Assembly: GCA_964624555.1 (NCBI GenBank)
Contig: CAZUXB010000002.1
Coordinates: forward strand, 1 to 64,000
Source: SXRF01 sp964624555
GTDB taxonomy: Bacteria; Pseudomonadota; Alphaproteobacteria; Rickettsiales; SXRF01
DNA length: 64,000 nt
Direction of reading: 5' to 3'
Every line of letters begins with the position of its first letter. The stretch's first letter is position 1. Below the pieces are notes generated by a model. That model was not told the origin of the DNA and did not search any database. It was given only the letters and a program-made list of their open reading frames with translations. Both the position numbers and the translations under genes were made by a program. Shown here in pieces: positions 42,821-52,460 of the stretch.

Positions 42821-45800
42821 CTAACGGAAACTCAAGGCGCTCAACCATTTCTTTCGGGCATATCTGCCAGAATTTGGGCAGTTCATACTCCCAACCGGAG
42901 AGAATATTGTCGGCGCGGGGCGAGGCGGTTTCGGCAAAATGCTCGCTGATCAAATCTTTCAGGACTTTCTCCCAATGGCTGCTGGCAACGCGCTGGTATA
43001 TAACGCTGTCGTCATTAACATGGGCGGCAAAATTTTGTGTGTCATCATAAACAAAGGACATGCCACCAGTCATGCCCGCCGCAAAATTATGCCCAACACT
43101 GCCAAGGATTACAGCAATGCCCCCGGTCATATACTCGCAGGCGTTGGAGCCGCAACCTTCAATAACTGTAAGTGCCCCGGAATTACGCACCGCAAAGCGT
43201 TCGCCAGCCTGACCACAGGCAAAGACTTTACCGGAGGTTGCACCATATAAAACGGTGTTGCCTATTATAGTGTTGTTGTGGGGAATCAAGGTGCTGGAAG
43301 GGCGCGGGCGGATGATTATAGTTGCCCCGGAAAGACCTTTGCCGACATAATCATTGGCATCACCATATAGTTCAATACGCAAGCCCCTTACAGCAAAGGC
43401 TCCCAAAGATTGTCCGGCTGAACCGCGCAGTTTTATGGTTATTAAATCTGCTGTGGGAGTTATGCCGCGCTGGAGTATCCTGGAAGACAGCCTTGCCCCT
43501 ACCGAGCGCATGGTGTTTTTTACGCTATAGGCAAGCTGGATTTTTTCGCCGCGTTCCAGGGCGTCATGGGCATCGGCAAGCATCTGCGCATCAAGGGTGT
43601 CTGGTACTTCATTACGCCCGGGCAGCGAGAAATAACGTTTATGGCTGCCAGCATCAGCCTGCGCAAGAAGGCTGTTCAAATCCAGATCGACCAGATCTTC
43701 GCTGCCGCGGTTCACCTGTGCAAGAAGGTCGGAGCGGCCAATAATTTCGTTGAAGCTGGTAAAACCGAGTGAAGCCAGAATCTCCCGCGCTTCTTCAGCA
43801 ATAAAGCTGAATAAATTTATCACTTTATCTACTGTGCCGGAAAATTTTTCACGCAGGGCCGGATCCTGCGTAGTGATACCAACAGGACAGGTGTTGCTGT
43901 GGCACTGGCGAACCAATATGCAACCCATCGCTACCAGAGAGGCGGTTCCCAGGGCGAATTCCTCGGCCCCGAGCATGGCGGCTATTATAATGTCGCGCCC
44001 GGTCTTTAGCCCGCCATCGGTCTGTAGTTTTACGCGGTGGCGCAGACGGTTCAGGGTGAGTATCTGGTTGGCCTCGGAAAGGCCCATTTCCCAAGGAATA
44101 CCAGCATGTTTTATGCTGCTCCACGGGCTGGCACCAGTTCCGCCGGAATGACCGGAAATGACAATTTTATCGGCCATCGCCTTGGCCACACCGCTGGCTA
44201 TGGTGCCAATACCGGACTGGGCAACCAGCTTGACCGAAACAATAGCATTTGGGTTTATTTGTTTCAGGTCGTAAATGAGTTGCGCCAGGTCTTCGATTGA
44301 ATAAATGTCGTGGTGCGGTGGTGGGGAAATAAGCATTACACCCGGTGTGGCATGGCGCAGGCGGGCAATTTCCAGTGTTACCTTGAAACCGGGGAGTTGG
44401 CCGCCTTCACCGGGTTTTGCCCCTTGTGCTACCTTTATCTGTAGTTCCGTTGCGCTATTTAAGTATTCAGCGGTAACCCCAAAACGGCCTGAGGCAACCT
44501 GTTTTACGGTGGAATTGGCATTATCACCGTTAGGGTATGGTTTGTAGCGCTCAGGGCCTTCGCCGCCTTCACCGGAATTAGATGCCGCACCAATACGGTT
44601 CATGGCAATGGCAAGAATTTCATGGGCTTCCGGCGATAATGCGCCAAGCGACATGGCCGGGGCAATAAAACGTTTGCGAATCTCGGTTATGGATTCCACT
44701 TTGTCTATGGCAATAGGAGCATTGGGTGACCGGAAATCCAGCAGGTCACGTATATTCATAGGCGGGCCAGCACGCAAGGCATCGGAATATTGTTTGTAAA
44801 GTAAATAAGAGCCTTTGGTTACAGCACTTTGTAGCAGGTGAATCTGGGTTCCATCCCAGGCGTGTTTCTCTCCTTTGGCACGAACCCGGTAGAAGCCGCC
44901 GATTGGAAGTAAGGCTTGTGGCTCAAGGCTTGAGGCTTGAGAGAAGGCGATTGAATGTTGTTTGCGGATACGCTTTTCAATGCCACTAAGTCCGATGCCG
45001 GAAATGCGTGATGGTAAGCCGGGAAAAAATTCGGCAACCAGGGCGCGGGACAGGCCAATTGCTTCAAAATTCAGGCCGCCGCGATAGGCGCTGACAATGG
45101 AGATACCCATTTTGGACATGATTTTAAGCAGTCCATCGCTCATTGCTTTCTGGAAATTCAATAAAACCTGGTCACAGGTTTTATTGGCAAACAAACCACG
45201 CTTGTGGCGGGAAATAATGGTATCTTCGGCAAGATACGGGTTTACCGTTGTTGCGCCAACCCCAACCAGAACTGCAAAACAATGCACGTCAAAACATTCA
45301 GCGCTGCGTACTAAAATTGAAGCTTTTTTACGCAGCTTGTGTTTTACAAGGTGGCTTTGCAGGGCAGAAACCGCCAGTATCATAGGGATAGCGGCGTTGG
45401 CTGCGTCCATACGCTCGTCAGTTAAAACTAAATAAGATTTTCCGGATAGTATAGCAGATTCAGCTTTGGCAAGCAGCGTATTCAAACCATATTTTATATT
45501 AGTATCAGTAGCAAACAGGGTATCTATCTCGGTTATTCTGTCAGCAAAATGTTTAGTGATAAACTCCATTTCGCGGTTGAGCAGCAACGGTGTTTCCGCA
45601 AGCAGTATTTTTCCGTGCGATTTATCCAGCGCCAGATAATTGCCGTCATTACCAAAACGGGTGTATAAACTCATAACCCTACGTTCACGCAGGCTATCAA
45701 TTGGCGGGTTGGTTACCTGTGAGAAATTCTGGCGGAAAAAATGGTGGAAGCCGCGCTGCTTATCGGAAAGGATTGCCACTGGGGTGTCATCACCCATTGA

Positions 45801-47330
45801 ACCAACGGCTTCCTTGCCGTCTTCCGCCATAGGATGGATTATGGTTTCTATGTCCTCATGGGTGTAGCCTACGGCAAGGTGGCGTTGGTTAGTGGTTAGT
45901 GAAGAAGAAGTATTCTTACTTATCACTTGAAACTCGTCACTCGCCACTTCTCGCAATTCACTCAGCCGGACAATATTCCCCACCATTTCCTTATAGGGAT
46001 ATTGGGTGGAAAGCAGGTCTTTTAATTCCCGGTCGCGGTATAGTTTTCCAGCGGTTAAATCTATGCCCAGAATTTCACCGGGACCAAGGCGTCCGCGCTC
46101 ACTGATATTTTTATCGGTTATGTGTACCATCCCACTTTCGGAACTGACTATTATCAGGCCATCATTGGTGATGCTGTAGCGCATCGGGCGCAGACCGTTC
46201 CTGTCCATTCCCGCTATTATCCATTTGCCGTCGGTTGCGGCGATGGCTGCGGGGCCATCCCACTGTTCGGATACGCTGTTTAAACAGCTAAACATATCCT
46301 TATGTGTCTGAGGCATATCAGAAGTCATAGACCATGCTGGCGGAATAAGTGTCAGTTTGCTGAGTGGAAGCGGGCGTCCGGCGCGGGTCAGGATTTCAAA
46401 AACTGAATCGAGGGCGCCGGTATCGGAAGTGTTGTCGGGGATAACCGGAATAATATCGTCTTCAAATCCTTTGAACGCTTCGCAATGGAAAGTTGCTTCG
46501 TGGCTGCGCATGAAGTTTATATTGCCCTTAAGTGTATTTATTTCACCGTTATGGGCGATCATGCGGAAAGGTTGTGCCAGGTGCCATGCCGGGGCGGTGT
46601 TGGTGGAAAAACGCTGGTGGATTATGGCATAGGCGGAAATGAATCTATCGTCTAATAAATCCGGGTAAAAAGCAGTGAGCTGCTCGGCCTTGAACAAGCC
46701 TTTATAAATCAAGCTGCGGCAGGAAAGGGAACAGATATAAAAATCATTTATTGCGCGCAGGCGTACAGCTTTTTCAATACGTTTGCGAATGGCGTATAAT
46801 TCCAGTTCAAAGCGTTCTTCATCGATTCCTTCTTTGCAGGAAATAAGTATCTGCTCAATTTCCGGGCGGGAGTCAGTGGCGATTTCACCTATAACTTCGG
46901 CATGTACCGGAACCTGCCGCCAACCATACATCTCGTAGCCAAGTTTCAATATCTCAGTTTCAACAATGCCACGGCATGTTTCCTGTGCGGAGAAATTTTT
47001 CTTGGGCAGGAACATCATGCCCACAGCCAGTAAATCGCTACGGAGTTTACGACCAGAGGCTGCGATATGTTCCAGGAAGAATTCCTTCGGTATCTGGATA
47101 TTTATACCAGCGCCATCACCGGTCTTGCCATCGGCATCAACTGCTCCACGGTGATAAACAGCTTTAAGCGCTTCTATGCCTGCTTCAACAATGGCGCGGC
47201 GTGGTTTGCCATCAATAGCTGCAATAAACCCAACACCACATGAATCATGCTCATCAGCCGGATCATAAGCACCATTATCGGCAAGAAACTGCGCGCGCCT
47301 ATTCCAATCTTGATCCCATGAAAACATCAT
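42789..47330 (-). CDS. gltB: Glutamate synthase large subunit
   Basis: 1513-aa large subunit of NADPH-GOGAT, which makes two glutamates from glutamine and 2-oxoglutarate with GltD. The start MMFSWDQDW puts the catalytic Cys of DEHDSCGVGFIAA at about 31 after a short propeptide. Glutaminase class-II domain about 31-420; central and FMN domains with GGEGPERY, GGTGASPWSSIKHAG and the Fe-S Cys run; C-terminal beta-helix GGIAVILGSVGHNFAAGMTGG. Two in-frame stretches are atypical: about 460-485 (VASDEFQVISKNTSSSLTTN) and QASSLEPQAL near 800. Both coincide with word-repeat DNA. Confidence 0.94.
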   Translation of the reverse strand: MMFSWDQDWNRRAQFLADNGAYDPADEHDSCGVGFIAAIDGKPRRAIVEAGIEALKAVYHRGAVDADGKTGDGAGINIQIPKEFFLEHIAASGRKLRSDLLAVGMMFLPKKNFSAQETCRGIVETEILKLGYEMYGWRQVPVHAEVIGEIATDSRPEIEQILISCKEGIDEERFELELYAIRKRIEKAVRLRAINDFYICSLSCRSLIYKGLFKAEQLTAFYPDLLDDRFISAYAIIHQRFSTNTAPAWHLAQPFRMIAHNGEINTLKGNINFMRSHEATFHCEAFKGFEDDIIPVIPDNTSDTGALDSVFEILTRAGRPLPLSKLTLIPPAWSMTSDMPQTHKDMFSCLNSVSEQWDGPAAIAATDGKWIIAGMDRNGLRPMRYSITNDGLIIVSSESGMVHITDKNISERGRLGPGEILGIDLTAGKLYRDRELKDLLSTQYPYKEMVGNIVRLSELREVASDEFQVISKNTSSSLTTNQRHLAVGYTHEDIETIIHPMAEDGKEAVGSMGDDTPVAILSDKQRGFHHFFRQNFSQVTNPPIDSLRERRVMSLYTRFGNDGNYLALDKSHGKILLAETPLLLNREMEFITKHFADRITEIDTLFATDTNIKYGLNTLLAKAESAILSGKSYLVLTDERMDAANAAIPMILAVSALQSHLVKHKLRKKASILVRSAECFDVHCFAVLVGVGATTVNPYLAEDTIISRHKRGLFANKTCDQVLLNFQKAMSDGLLKIMSKMGISIVSAYRGGLNFEAIGLSRALVAEFFPGLPSRISGIGLSGIEKRIRKQHSIAFSQASSLEPQALLPIGGFYRVRAKGEKHAWDGTQIHLLQSAVTKGSYLLYKQYSDALRAGPPMNIRDLLDFRSPNAPIAIDKVESITEIRKRFIAPAMSLGALSPEAHEILAIAMNRIGAASNSGEGGEGPERYKPYPNGDNANSTVKQVASGRFGVTAEYLNSATELQIKVAQGAKPGEGGQLPGFKVTLEIARLRHATPGVMLISPPPHHDIYSIEDLAQLIYDLKQINPNAIVSVKLVAQSGIGTIASGVAKAMADKIVISGHSGGTGASPWSSIKHAGIPWEMGLSEANQILTLNRLRHRVKLQTDGGLKTGRDIIIAAMLGAEEFALGTASLVAMGCILVRQCHSNTCPVGITTQDPALREKFSGTVDKVINLFSFIAEEAREILASLGFTSFNEIIGRSDLLAQVNRGSEDLVDLDLNSLLAQADAGSHKRYFSLPGRNEVPDTLDAQMLADAHDALERGEKIQLAYSVKNTMRSVGARLSSRILQRGITPTADLITIKLRGSAGQSLGAFAVRGLRIELYGDANDYVGKGLSGATIIIRPRPSSTLIPHNNTIIGNTVLYGATSGKVFACGQAGERFAVRNSGALTVIEGCGSNACEYMTGGIAVILGSVGHNFAAGMTGGMSFVYDDTQNFAAHVNDDSVIYQRVASSHWEKVLKDLISEHFAETASPRADNILSGWEYELPKFWQICPKEMVERLEFPLVDEQETSKRA
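44911..44943. repeat. Word-repeat insert inside gltB (copy 1)
   Basis: On the coding strand: CTCAAGCCTCAAGCCTTGAGCCACAAGCC, with the CAAGCC word three times and a near-palindromic TCAAGCCTTGA centre. It encodes QASSLEPQAL, absent from the usual GltB pattern, where the strand runs from the IAF segment into LPIGGFY. It uses the same AAGCC words as the intergenic element at 58090-58155. Confidence 0.55.
45884..45953. repeat. Word-repeat insert inside gltB (copy 2)
   Basis: The arms are GTTAGTGGTTAGTGAAGAAG and, 20 nt on, CTTGAAACTCGTCACTCGCCACTTCTC; the reverse complement of the second begins GAGAAGTGGCGAGTGACGAG, so they pair imperfectly. Translated in gltB, it gives a Ser/Thr-rich stretch between NIVRLSE and YTHEDIE, a variable surface region in the family. 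It shares the AGTGG word with the rplU/rpmA element. Confidence 0.6.
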
Positions 47331-47338
47331 TTCACCTG

Positions 47339-48031
47339 CTATTTTTTGGCAGCACAATTGGCCTGCACATTAATCACCATATCAGGCAGGAAAAGAATGG
47401 TATAGGACATATCCTCATCCTGCCAGTACTGCTTAAGCAAATCCAGCCTTCCCGCATCCAGCCCATCGCAACCGGATTTGATTATTCCGGTAGTATTAAG
47501 CTCACAATCAATAGCCTGGCTAAGTATCCTTTGCACATTTACAGTGGCACGAGAAAATCTCTCGCAAGCCTGCTGTCTCTGGTTTTCCTGGCAAGACTGG
47601 CTATTGTTGTTTATAGGGGTATTACAAAATTGGTTGATATAATTCTGCTGGGATTGTCCGCGGTGGGCAGGGGGGAGGGTTCCTGTAGCTGTTAGCGGCG
47701 GAACAGGTAATCCTTTCAGCAGATCAGTAGCCTGCCCATTATTATTGTTATTATTGCGCGAATTTATCTCACGTAACTGCCTTGCCATATCAGGATCCAA
47801 TGGCACGTTATCATCAAACCCAGTCCCTGAGTTTGCTCCCACACCACCAATGGCACCATTGGGAGGAGAAGATTGAACCGGCGGGTTACGCAATTGTTCG
47901 TTAGTTTGCTCCACTGACAGTGATAAATCACGTAATTTCTGCGCTGCGTACAGAGGTTGTGTGTTGCTTAGTATTATTAAAATTGCCATTAAATTTCTGG
48001 TGGTCAAATTTTTTGTGGTTAAATTTTTCAT
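47339..48031 (-). CDS. Exported protein between gltD and gltB, function unknown
   Basis: 230 aa. Signal peptide (hydrophobic LMAILIILSNTQPLYAA, cleavage about 30). Mature part: an Asn/Gln/Pro-rich linker (NSRNNNNNNGQ) and a C-terminal domain with about six Cys, ERFSRATVNVQRILSQAIDCE and AGRLDLLKQYWQ. Not recognised. The first residues, MKNLTTKNLTTRNLM, come from a duplicated 15-nt word, so the native start may be M15. ATGA overlap with the gltD stop; gltB follows after 8 nt. Confidence 0.65.
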   Translation of the reverse strand: MKNLTTKNLTTRNLMAILIILSNTQPLYAAQKLRDLSLSVEQTNEQLRNPPVQSSPPNGAIGGVGANSGTGFDDNVPLDPDMARQLREINSRNNNNNNGQATDLLKGLPVPPLTATGTLPPAHRGQSQQNYINQFCNTPINNNSQSCQENQRQQACERFSRATVNVQRILSQAIDCELNTTGIIKSGCDGLDAGRLDLLKQYWQDEDMSYTILFLPDMVINVQANCAAKK

Positions 48032-49449
48032 GCAGCCCCCTTTATTTTCTGTTTGTTTGTAATGTAATTATGCACTGCCTGTGCTGCGTCACGTCCATCC
48101 TTAATTGCCCATACCACCAGCGAAGCACCGCGGATAATATCTCCGGCTGCAAAAACACCTTCAAGGCTAGTCATAAAACTGTCTTGATTAATGGTAATAG
48201 TTCCATATTTGCTTATCTGTAAATCCTGAGCCCCAAACATCACTGGTATATCTTCCGCGTCAAAGCCTAGAGCCTGAATTACCATATCGGCGGATACAGA
48301 AAAATTTTCCCCTTCCACCGGCTGAACTGACTGGCGGCCCGCTGCATCATGGGTAAGCAGGCGCATACGCTGCACCAGTATCTGCTCAACTTTGTTATTC
48401 CCTACGAAAGCTTTAGGAGCGGCAAGCCACATGAAATTCACTCCTTCTTCCTGTGCGTTTTTAACTTCACGCGCACTGCCCGGCATATTGGCCATATCGC
48501 GGCGGTAAAGGCAGGTGACATTTTTTGCTCCTTGCCGGATAGCAGTACGCACGCAATCCATAGCAGTATCACCGCCACCAATTACTACCACGTTTTTGTC
48601 TTTTGCGTCTAACTTGCCATTATCAAAATCTGTTACCGTATCGCCCAAGCATTTGCGGTTGCTGGCGGTTAAGTAGGTGAGGGCAGGAAAGATATTGTCC
48701 AGGCTGGAATTTGGAACTTCCATGGTTTTTGATTTATAAACCCCGGTGGCGATCAAAACCGCATCATGTTTTTTGCGGAGATCAGCAAATGAAATATCGC
48801 CTCCAATATCTACGCCAAGGTGGAAAATAATACCACTGTCCTTAAGTAACTGGTGGCGGCGCAGGACAATTTGTTTTTCGAGTTTAAAATTGGGAATTCC
48901 GTAGATAAGAAGTCCGCCAACCCGATCATACCTGTCGTAAACATGAACTGTATGACCTGCGCGCCGCAGCATATCAGCAGCGGCTAACCCAGCAGGACCG
49001 GATCCAATAATTCCAACTGAAAAACCTGATTCTTTGGTTACTATAACAGGTTTTACCCAGCCATTTGTGAAAGCTGTTTCGGTTATATATTTTTCTATGG
49101 AACCAATAGTAACTGAGCCAAAATCTTTTTCAATTACACAATTACCTTCACAAAGTTTATCCTGTGGACAAATGCGCCCGCAGATTTCCGGGAAATTATT
49201 AGTGGCGCTGGAAATTGCGTAAGCCTCTTCAAGGCGGCCTTCTGCAGCAAGTTTCAACCAGTCAGGAATATTGTTTTGCAGCGGGCAGTGTATCTGGCAA
49301 TAAGGGATCCCGCATTGTGAGCAGCGTGATGCTTGCTGCGTAGCCTGCGCAATATCAAATTGTTTGTAGATTTCCTCAAAATCATGCTTGCGCAGCCCGG
49401 CATCCTTTACATCGGGAAAATGCTGGTCGGTGTTGGTGAATGCCAGCAT
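48028..49449 (-). CDS. gltD: Glutamate synthase small subunit
   Basis: 473-aa electron-transfer subunit: NADPH to FAD to 4Fe-4S to GltB. The N-terminal Fe-S motifs CSQCGIPYCQIHCP and CGRICPQDKLCEGNC are complete. Adenine-dinucleotide motifs: GIIGSGPAGLAAADMLRRAGH for FAD and VVVIGGGDTAMDCVRTA for NADPH. C-terminal AAGDIIRGASLVVWAI. First of the run gltD/secreted protein/gltB, the unusual order with gltD ahead of gltB. The epimerase gene at 49451 ends 1 nt upstream of it. Confidence 0.94.
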   Translation of the reverse strand: MLAFTNTDQHFPDVKDAGLRKHDFEEIYKQFDIAQATQQASRCSQCGIPYCQIHCPLQNNIPDWLKLAAEGRLEEAYAISSATNNFPEICGRICPQDKLCEGNCVIEKDFGSVTIGSIEKYITETAFTNGWVKPVIVTKESGFSVGIIGSGPAGLAAADMLRRAGHTVHVYDRYDRVGGLLIYGIPNFKLEKQIVLRRHQLLKDSGIIFHLGVDIGGDISFADLRKKHDAVLIATGVYKSKTMEVPNSSLDNIFPALTYLTASNRKCLGDTVTDFDNGKLDAKDKNVVVIGGGDTAMDCVRTAIRQGAKNVTCLYRRDMANMPGSAREVKNAQEEGVNFMWLAAPKAFVGNNKVEQILVQRMRLLTHDAAGRQSVQPVEGENFSVSADMVIQALGFDAEDIPVMFGAQDLQISKYGTITINQDSFMTSLEGVFAAGDIIRGASLVVWAIKDGRDAAQAVHNYITNKQKIKGAA

Positions 49450-49450
49450 C

Positions 49451-50398
49451 TTATGCCGCCAGTTTTTTATGGTATATTGCCAGATACTCCGGCACTACGG
49501 CCTCAACAGGAGTTGGTTTGATGCCAAGATGCGACAATGTTTTGGCCATCTGGTTTACAGTATTATCATATTTCAGTAACTTTACCTGATCGCGGGTGAG
49601 TGGCGGGGTGGGGCAGAATTCAGCCACTCTACCTATACATGAAGCCGCGCCAAACGGCAGGAAAGCAAGAAGCCTTTTTTTGCCGGTCACTGAAAGTATA
49701 TATTCAAGTATTTGTTTAAAGCTATAAACCTGTGTTCCGCCAAGTTCGTAAGTCTGCCCCCTGGTTTCTGGTTTTTCCAGGCAGGCGACAATGCTGCTTG
49801 CTACATCATCAACATATACTGGCTGGAACAGTGTTTTTCCACCGCCAATAAGAGGCAGAGCCGGAAAGAGGCTAGACATTTTTGCAAATTTGTTGAAAAA
49901 ATTATCTTCGGCACCAAACATTATGCCGGGGCGTAAAATGGTAGCCTCAGGAAAAGCGGCTTTAACCGCCAGTTCGCCAAGACATTTGGAGCGGGCGTAG
50001 TTTGAGCCATACTCATGTTCAACACCAAGTGCAGAAATATGTATAAAACGCTCCACACCGGAAGCCTTCGCGGCAACAGCAAGTTTCTCAGCACCAACAG
50101 AGTGCAGGTTGGCAAAGGTTTGTTTACCACTTTCAAATAGTACTCCCACCAAATTTATAACTGCGTAGGAACCTTGCAGGGTAGAAATATAGGTGTCAGG
50201 ATCATTTATGTTGCCTGCAACCAAAGCGACCTGTCCAACTTCACCACATGTCCTCAGTTCGGAGGTAACTTCAGGATTACGGGAAACTATACGCAAACGA
50301 TAACCACACTGTGCCAGACGTTTTACTGTATAGCGGCCAAGAAAACCAGTGCCGCCGAATATGGTTATCACCCGTTGTTCCATAATTTTTTTATCCAT
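49451..50398 (-). CDS. NDUFA9-like NAD(P)-binding reductase
   Basis: 315 aa from 50398 (or 310 from 50383). Atypical SDR/epimerase: N-terminal TIFGGTGFLGRYTVKRLAQ, then INLVGVLFESGKQTF, the active-site-like HISALGVEHEYGSNYARSKCLGE (Y..SK) and ILRPGIMFG. This matches the NDUFA9/complex-I-assembly group in alphaproteobacteria. The likely role is respiratory-complex assembly or quinone/lipid-linked redox balance. First gene of the glt run. Confidence 0.8.
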   Translation of the reverse strand: MDKKIMEQRVITIFGGTGFLGRYTVKRLAQCGYRLRIVSRNPEVTSELRTCGEVGQVALVAGNINDPDTYISTLQGSYAVINLVGVLFESGKQTFANLHSVGAEKLAVAAKASGVERFIHISALGVEHEYGSNYARSKCLGELAVKAAFPEATILRPGIMFGAEDNFFNKFAKMSSLFPALPLIGGGKTLFQPVYVDDVASSIVACLEKPETRGQTYELGGTQVYSFKQILEYILSVTGKKRLLAFLPFGAASCIGRVAEFCPTPPLTRDQVKLLKYDNTVNQMAKTLSHLGIKPTPVEAVVPEYLAIYHKKLAA

Positions 50399-50591
50399 TT
50401 TATTTGTGGTGGCGGCTATTAAAGCCCGAAAAGCCAAAAAATTCAACTGTTTTCATAAGATTAATTTTTTTTTAAAATAATGCTTTTTTCACCTTCCTGA
50501 CCATAAAACTATAAATTACTGTTTAAATATACGCTGCACTTGGTGTAGCTCACCGCCCCCCATACAACGAATTTATCATAAGGAAAAGCAC

Positions 50592-51800
50592 ATGGCATTG
50601 CTAGGCAAGTTTTTTGGTAAAAAAATGTCCAATAAGGGTGTGATGAATCAAGCCACTATAGGTTATGGCATGCGTTCATACATGGTTATGCCGGGGCAGG
50701 CAGTATGGATGGACCGGGATTACAGGCAGTTTGCACAGGAGGCATATATAAAAAATGTCATAGCCAACCGTGCGATTGATATGGTTGCCACTTCTGCGGC
50801 CTCAATAAGGCTGGAATTATACTCCATAAATGCAAAAGGTGTCAGAAAAGAAGAAAAATCACACCAGATCATTGATATAATAAAAAAACCTAACCCAACC
50901 TCGGCAACAAGCGATTTTTTTCAGGCCCTCTATAGTTATTATCAGATAAGCGGCAATGTTTTTGTGCAGGCGGTAGGGGCAAAAGATTCACAACCCAAAG
51001 AACTACACCTGCTGCGGCCCGACCGTATGTCAATAATAGCTGGTAAGGGAACACTTCCTGATGCCTACCGTTATACTATTGGTAACCAGACGCAGGATTT
51101 TCCGGTTGATAAGTTTACCGGCAGGTCACGGATACTGCACATACGCCGTTTTAATCCATTAAATGATTGGTATGGGTTGTCAGCCGTAGAAGCGGCAGCT
51201 TACAGTATTGACCAGCATAACCAATCGGGGGCCTGGAACCAGGCATTGCTGCAAAATGGGGCGCGGCCAAGCGGGGCACTGGTGGTGCGGGGTGATGCGG
51301 GTAACGGCGGTATGCTATCGGCAGATCAATATAGCCGTGTCAAACAGCAGATAGATGAACAATTCTCAGGGCCAGGAAATGCTGGCCGGCCTTTGTTGCT
51401 GGAAGGTGGGTTGGAATGGAAAGAAATGAGCATGAACCCCAAGGATATGGATTTTATCCAGTCCAAGCACTCTTCCGCCCGTGATATTGCACTTGCCTTC
51501 GGTGTTCCACCGCAATTGTTGGGGATTCCCGGCGATAATACTTATTCCAACCTTCAGGAAGCACGGTTGGCATTGTGGGAGCAGACCGTTATTCCGCTGG
51601 TACAAAGAACTGTTGATAGTTTCAATAGCTGGTTGATACCGTTCTTTGGTGGCGGGATGGAGCTTGTACCCGATACCGACAGTGTAACTGTACTGGCAAC
51701 GGCTAACCAGGCAATCTGGGATAGGGTGGAAAAAGCCAGCTTCCTTACAGACAATGAAAAAAGGGCCGCGGTGGGATATCCACCGGTAGGAAAAAGCTGA
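50592..51800 (+). CDS. Phage/GTA portal protein
   Basis: 402-aa HK97-type portal protein (GTA gp3-like) that forms the dodecameric DNA entry ring of the capsid. Motifs: YIKNVIANRAIDMVA at the N-terminus, QALYSYYQISGNVFVQ, LHLLRPDRM, ADQYSRVKQQIDEQFSGPGNAG and DIALAFGVPPQLLGIPGDNTYSN near the C-terminus. AAGGAAA precedes the ATG. No terminase gene upstream in this window; the next structural genes come 2.5 kb later. Confidence 0.88.
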   Translation: MALLGKFFGKKMSNKGVMNQATIGYGMRSYMVMPGQAVWMDRDYRQFAQEAYIKNVIANRAIDMVATSAASIRLELYSINAKGVRKEEKSHQIIDIIKKPNPTSATSDFFQALYSYYQISGNVFVQAVGAKDSQPKELHLLRPDRMSIIAGKGTLPDAYRYTIGNQTQDFPVDKFTGRSRILHIRRFNPLNDWYGLSAVEAAAYSIDQHNQSGAWNQALLQNGARPSGALVVRGDAGNGGMLSADQYSRVKQQIDEQFSGPGNAGRPLLLEGGLEWKEMSMNPKDMDFIQSKHSSARDIALAFGVPPQLLGIPGDNTYSNLQEARLALWEQTVIPLVQRTVDSFNSWLIPFFGGGMELVPDTDSVTVLATANQAIWDRVEKASFLTDNEKRAAVGYPPVGKS

Positions 51801-51880
51801 ATATTGAACCCTAAAAAATACTGGAAATATCTAGGGATATATTGTACAATAAGCCTGTACAACTAAATTATAGGTAAAAT

Positions 51881-52165
51881 ATGGCCATTCCCGAAACAGT
51901 TTCTTATAGCGAATTTCGCGCTCACCTTTCAACTTATTTGGATAAGGTGTGCGATGATAGCCTGCCGATGGTAGTGAAACGCCGCAATGGTAAAAAAATT
52001 GTTATCATATCGGAGGAAGATTATAGCTCCATTGATGAAACGGCTTATTTGTCTTCTACTAAGGCTAACAAAAAAGCATTGCTTGAGGCGATTAATGAAC
52101 CTGCCCATAAACGCAAAAAATACTCTTCCGTAAATGAAATCCGCAAAGAATTTGGAATTAAGTAG
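51881..52165 (+). CDS. Antitoxin of the Phd/YefM family
   Basis: 94 aa. N-terminal DNA-binding part TVSYSEFRAHLSTYLDKVCDDSLPMVVKRRNGKKIVIISEEDY is the Phd/YefM signature; the C-terminal flexible part neutralises the toxin. It overlaps the toxin gene by 32 nt, the classic TA arrangement, and probably autoregulates. Inserted between portal and protease genes. Confidence 0.88.
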   Translation: MAIPETVSYSEFRAHLSTYLDKVCDDSLPMVVKRRNGKKIVIISEEDYSSIDETAYLSSTKANKKALLEAINEPAHKRKKYSSVNEIRKEFGIK

Positions 52166-52400
52166 TAAGGCACAAGAGCATCTTGCTTATTGGCAGATGG
52201 TTGATCCTAAACTTGCGTCTAAAATTTTACGTATGTTTGATGAAATTAGTGATACCCCGTATTATGGAACAGGAAAACCAGAAGCATTAAAGCATGAATT
52301 TTCCGGCTTCTGGTCGCGCAGAATTGATCGGGAACATCGATTGGTTTACCGCGTGGAAGGAAATTCGGTTATAATTCTTTCCTGCCGTTTTCACTATTAG
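52134..52400 (+). CDS. YoeB/Txe-family mRNA interferase toxin
   Basis: 88 aa. Ribosome-dependent RNase of the RelE superfamily. GTGKPEALKHEFSGFWSRRIDREHRLVY carries the catalytic Glu and Arg region, and the end CRFHY keeps the terminal His-Tyr pair needed for activity. So it appears intact. It follows its antitoxin in an overlapping reading frame. Confidence 0.88.
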   Translation: MKSAKNLELSSKAQEHLAYWQMVDPKLASKILRMFDEISDTPYYGTGKPEALKHEFSGFWSRRIDREHRLVYRVEGNSVIILSCRFHY

Positions 52401-52460
52401 TAGAAAATCATTGCCTGAGTGTTGTTCTGTATGTAAATTCGATGCTAGGAGAGTTTACCA

